7,917 bases of DNA from Gemmatimonadota bacterium (GTDB taxonomy: Bacteria > Gemmatimonadota > Gemmatimonadetes > Gemmatimonadales > Gemmatimonadaceae): contig JARIET010000128.1 in assembly GCA_031127185.1 (NCBI GenBank), positions 1 to 7,917 of the forward strand, written 5' to 3'. The notes under the pieces are model-generated. The model was not told where the DNA came from, made no database searches, and saw only the letters and a program-made list of their open reading frames with translations. Shown one piece after another: positions 6,232-7,917 of this stretch (positions are counted from its first letter, which is position 1; each line of letters begins with the position of its first letter). A program made the translations under genes and the position numbers.

Positions 6232-6848
6232 CCTTCACATTCCGCTTGATCAGGACATCCACCGCCTGTGGAGCCTGCCTGGTGGCCATAAGCGCGGCGT
6301 TCGGCACCCCTCTGCAATCCATTGGCGCTCAGTCGCCACGGTTCGAGCAGGTCGGTATTTCCGCGCTTCGCATGCCATTGACGCCTGCGTTCCAGTCCAC
6401 TGGCGCCGAATCGGACGCCAAGCCTGCGCTGGAACCCGCGCGCGTGGCCGGGCAGGTGCTCGCCGGCGCTTACAGCAGCATGGCAGGGTATCTCGTCGGC
6501 AGTTGGGCAGGCAGCGTCATCGGCAGCCGCATGCCCGGCATGTCTGACGTCGCCAAGGAACGCGTGAAGTTCGTGACTGGCGTTCTCGGCGCAACAGCGG
6601 CAACCGCGGCCAGCGTCTCGGCCATCGGCAACATCGGTGACCAGACGGGGTCCTACCCCGCAGCGCTCGCCGGAACTGCCGCTGGCGTAACTGCCGGTAT
6701 CATCCTCAATCAACTGCTCTACGGGCACGCGCGCCTGCCCTCGGAGACCGGGTCGTCAAAGGCGCGCTGGCTGGAGGCGTCGCTGGAAGCACTCCTGCCG
6801 TCCATCGGCGCAACAATCGCATTCAACTCGACCAGACGCTTCAAATGA
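6228..6848 (+). CDS. Secreted or membrane glycine-zipper protein of unknown function
   Basis: I do not recognise a family for this 206-residue protein. It begins at a GTG overlapping the thrS stop as GTGA, and its own TGA overlaps the ATG of the thiolase gene. The N-terminus looks like a signal peptide: Arg6 and Arg9, a hydrophobic stretch at about 13-25, and a possible cleavage near Ala34-Gln35. After a Pro/Ala-rich link come Gly/Ala-rich hydrophobic segments at about 73-100, 115-136, 144-166 and 188-199. The first has glycines at 87, 91, 95 and 99 (a four-glycine GxxxG run) and the third at 149, 153 and 157. Such glycine zippers pack helices tightly in membranes, as in 17-kDa-antigen/glycine-zipper 2TM proteins, so an envelope location is likely. 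No catalytic motif is visible. There is no Shine-Dalgarno, so expression is probably coupled to thrS. The frame is supported by its fit between two overlaps and by a coherent signal peptide. Confidence 0.78.
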   Translation: MTFTFRLIRTSTACGACLVAISAAFGTPLQSIGAQSPRFEQVGISALRMPLTPAFQSTGAESDAKPALEPARVAGQVLAGAYSSMAGYLVGSWAGSVIGSRMPGMSDVAKERVKFVTGVLGATAATAASVSAIGNIGDQTGSYPAALAGTAAGVTAGIILNQLLYGHARLPSETGSSKARWLEASLEALLPSIGATIAFNSTRRFK

Positions 6849-7917
6849 CCGATACCGCTCGCACTCCTGTCATCGTTGCCGCCGCTCGTACACCGATTGG
6901 CCGTTTCCTCGGCGGGCTCGGCTCGCTCACTGGTCCAGACCTCGGCGCGGTGGCAATTCGTGAAGCGATCGCGCGCGCTGGCATTGATGCTGCGTCGCTC
7001 GACGAAGTCATCATGGGCAACGTGGTGCAGGGCGGCGAGGGTCAGGCACCGGCCCGTCAGGCGGCGATCCGTGGCGGCGTACCGGCCACCGTACCCGCGT
7101 TCGCCGTGAACAAGGTGTGCGGCTCGGGCCTGCAGGCCGTGATGCTCGCGGCGCAGGCCATCAAGGCCGGTGACGCCCAGGCGCTGGTCGCGGGCGGGAT
7201 GGAATCCATGAGCAACGCACCGTACTACGTGAACGGCATGCGCAACGGCGTGAAGTTCGGCCCGCAAGCGATGGTCGACGGGCTGATCCACGATGGGCTC
7301 TGGTGCGCGTTCGGGCAGAACCACATGGGCGGCTACGCCGAGTACACCGCCAAGAAGGCCGGTATCACGCGCCAGCGTCAGGACGAGTTTGCGCTGGCTT
7401 CGCACCAGAAGGCGGTGGCGGCGATTGAGAGCGGCGCCTTCAAGGCGGAAATCGTCCGCGTCGAGATCGCGGGCAAGAAGGGGCCGACGATCGTCGATAC
7501 CGACGAAAGCCCGCGGAAGGACACGTCCATGGACGTGCTCGGCAAGTTGAAGCCGGCGTTTCCGAAGGATGCGCGCGACATGAAGCCGGAAGAATTGACA
7601 GTCACGGCCGGAAACGCGCCGGGTCTCTCGGACGGTGGCGCGGCGCTCGTGGTGACGAGCGAAGCCTTTGCACGAGCGCACGGACTGCCGGTGCTGGCGC
7701 GCGTGACCGGATACGCCTCGGGTGGCACCGAGCCGAAGGATCTCTTCTTTGCCCCGATCGTTGCCGTGCAGAACCTGATGGCCAAGACCGGCGCCAAGAT
7801 CAGCGACTATGATCTCATCGAAGCCAATGAAGCATTCGCGAGCCAGGCGCTGGCCGACGGTGACGCGCTGGGCTGGGATTGGGCCCGCGTGAACGTGAAC
7901 GGCGGCGCGATCGCGCT
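6845..7917 (+). CDS. Acetyl-CoA C-acetyltransferase (thiolase), partial at right edge
   Basis: The frame opens at ATG 6845, overlapping the previous stop as ATGA, and stays open to the window end (357 codons). It is a biosynthetic-type thiolase, condensing two acetyl-CoA to acetoacetyl-CoA, or the reverse. It starts TDTARTPVIVAAARTPIGRF, with nucleophile Cys92 in VNKVCGSGLQAV, then GGMESMSNAP (117-126), WCAFGQNHMG (153-162), LTVTAGNAPGLSDGGAAL (251-268) and EANEAF (326-331). The last residues, VNGGAIA, stop just short of the expected GHP motif with the catalytic His and of the C-terminal CGG-type Cys. Family members are about 390-400 residues, so about 40 are missing. Its product could feed polyhydroxyalkanoate, isoprenoid or fatty-acid metabolism. 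No phaB- or mevalonate-type neighbour is in view, so atoB, phaA and thlA cannot be told apart. It is third in the thrS string, with no Shine-Dalgarno. Confidence 0.95.
   Translation, partial: MTDTARTPVIVAAARTPIGRFLGGLGSLTGPDLGAVAIREAIARAGIDAASLDEVIMGNVVQGGEGQAPARQAAIRGGVPATVPAFAVNKVCGSGLQAVMLAAQAIKAGDAQALVAGGMESMSNAPYYVNGMRNGVKFGPQAMVDGLIHDGLWCAFGQNHMGGYAEYTAKKAGITRQRQDEFALASHQKAVAAIESGAFKAEIVRVEIAGKKGPTIVDTDESPRKDTSMDVLGKLKPAFPKDARDMKPEELTVTAGNAPGLSDGGAALVVTSEAFARAHGLPVLARVTGYASGGTEPKDLFFAPIVAVQNLMAKTGAKISDYDLIEANEAFASQALADGDALGWDWARVNVNGGAIA

Noticed and set aside
6719..7681. A 320-codon minus-strand frame opposite the glycine-zipper gene and the thiolase
   Set aside because: The plus-strand thiolase has clear catalytic motifs through this stretch. 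The antisense translation is His/Arg-rich with no family resemblance.

Overview
The window is GC-rich (roughly two thirds G+C by eye), densely coding bacterial chromosome. It holds two divergent gene strings separated by only about 28 bases near position 4250. By protein style, the best guess for the source is Gemmatimonadota or a related high-GC Gram-negative phylum. The clues are a lipoprotein with the Cys-x(n)-GGPxDxxPP opening and one Ig-like domain, a selA-like gene, and lineage-style insertions in ValRS. This assignment rests on recall of such proteins, not on a search. I see no mobile element, CRISPR array, RNA gene or phage gene.

Left (minus-strand) string, read right to left: valS (valyl-tRNA synthetase, 4235 to 1422); an SbsA/Big_5-type Ig-like lipoprotein (1425 to 106); and the first 36 codons of a gene running off the left edge (109 to 1). 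The visible residues of that last gene look like the N-terminus of SelA, L-seryl-tRNA(Sec) selenium transferase. The first junction is a GTGA overlap and the second an ATGA overlap.

Right (plus-strand) string: thrS (threonyl-tRNA synthetase, 4264 to 6231); a small secreted or membrane protein with two glycine-zipper segments (6228 to 6848); and an acetyl-CoA acetyltransferase (thiolase) starting at 6845 and cut by the right edge just before its active-site GHP motif. The junctions are again GTGA and ATGA.

All four downstream genes therefore begin inside the stop codon of the gene before them, and none has a recognisable Shine-Dalgarno sequence. This points to two tightly coupled operons, each led by an aminoacyl-tRNA synthetase, with start sites packed into one short shared spacer. 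The operon partners are not an obvious pathway. Translation (ValRS, ThrRS, probably SelA) is the only shared theme; the lipoprotein, glycine-zipper protein and thiolase look like co-transcribed housekeeping or envelope genes.

The most unusual local signal is inside valS. Four imperfect 7-bp tandem units, overlapping an 8-bp inverted repeat, lie exactly between two cysteines that would otherwise form a CxxC zinc knuckle. This looks like an in-frame repeat insertion into an essential enzyme. No wholly new multi-gene system is apparent.
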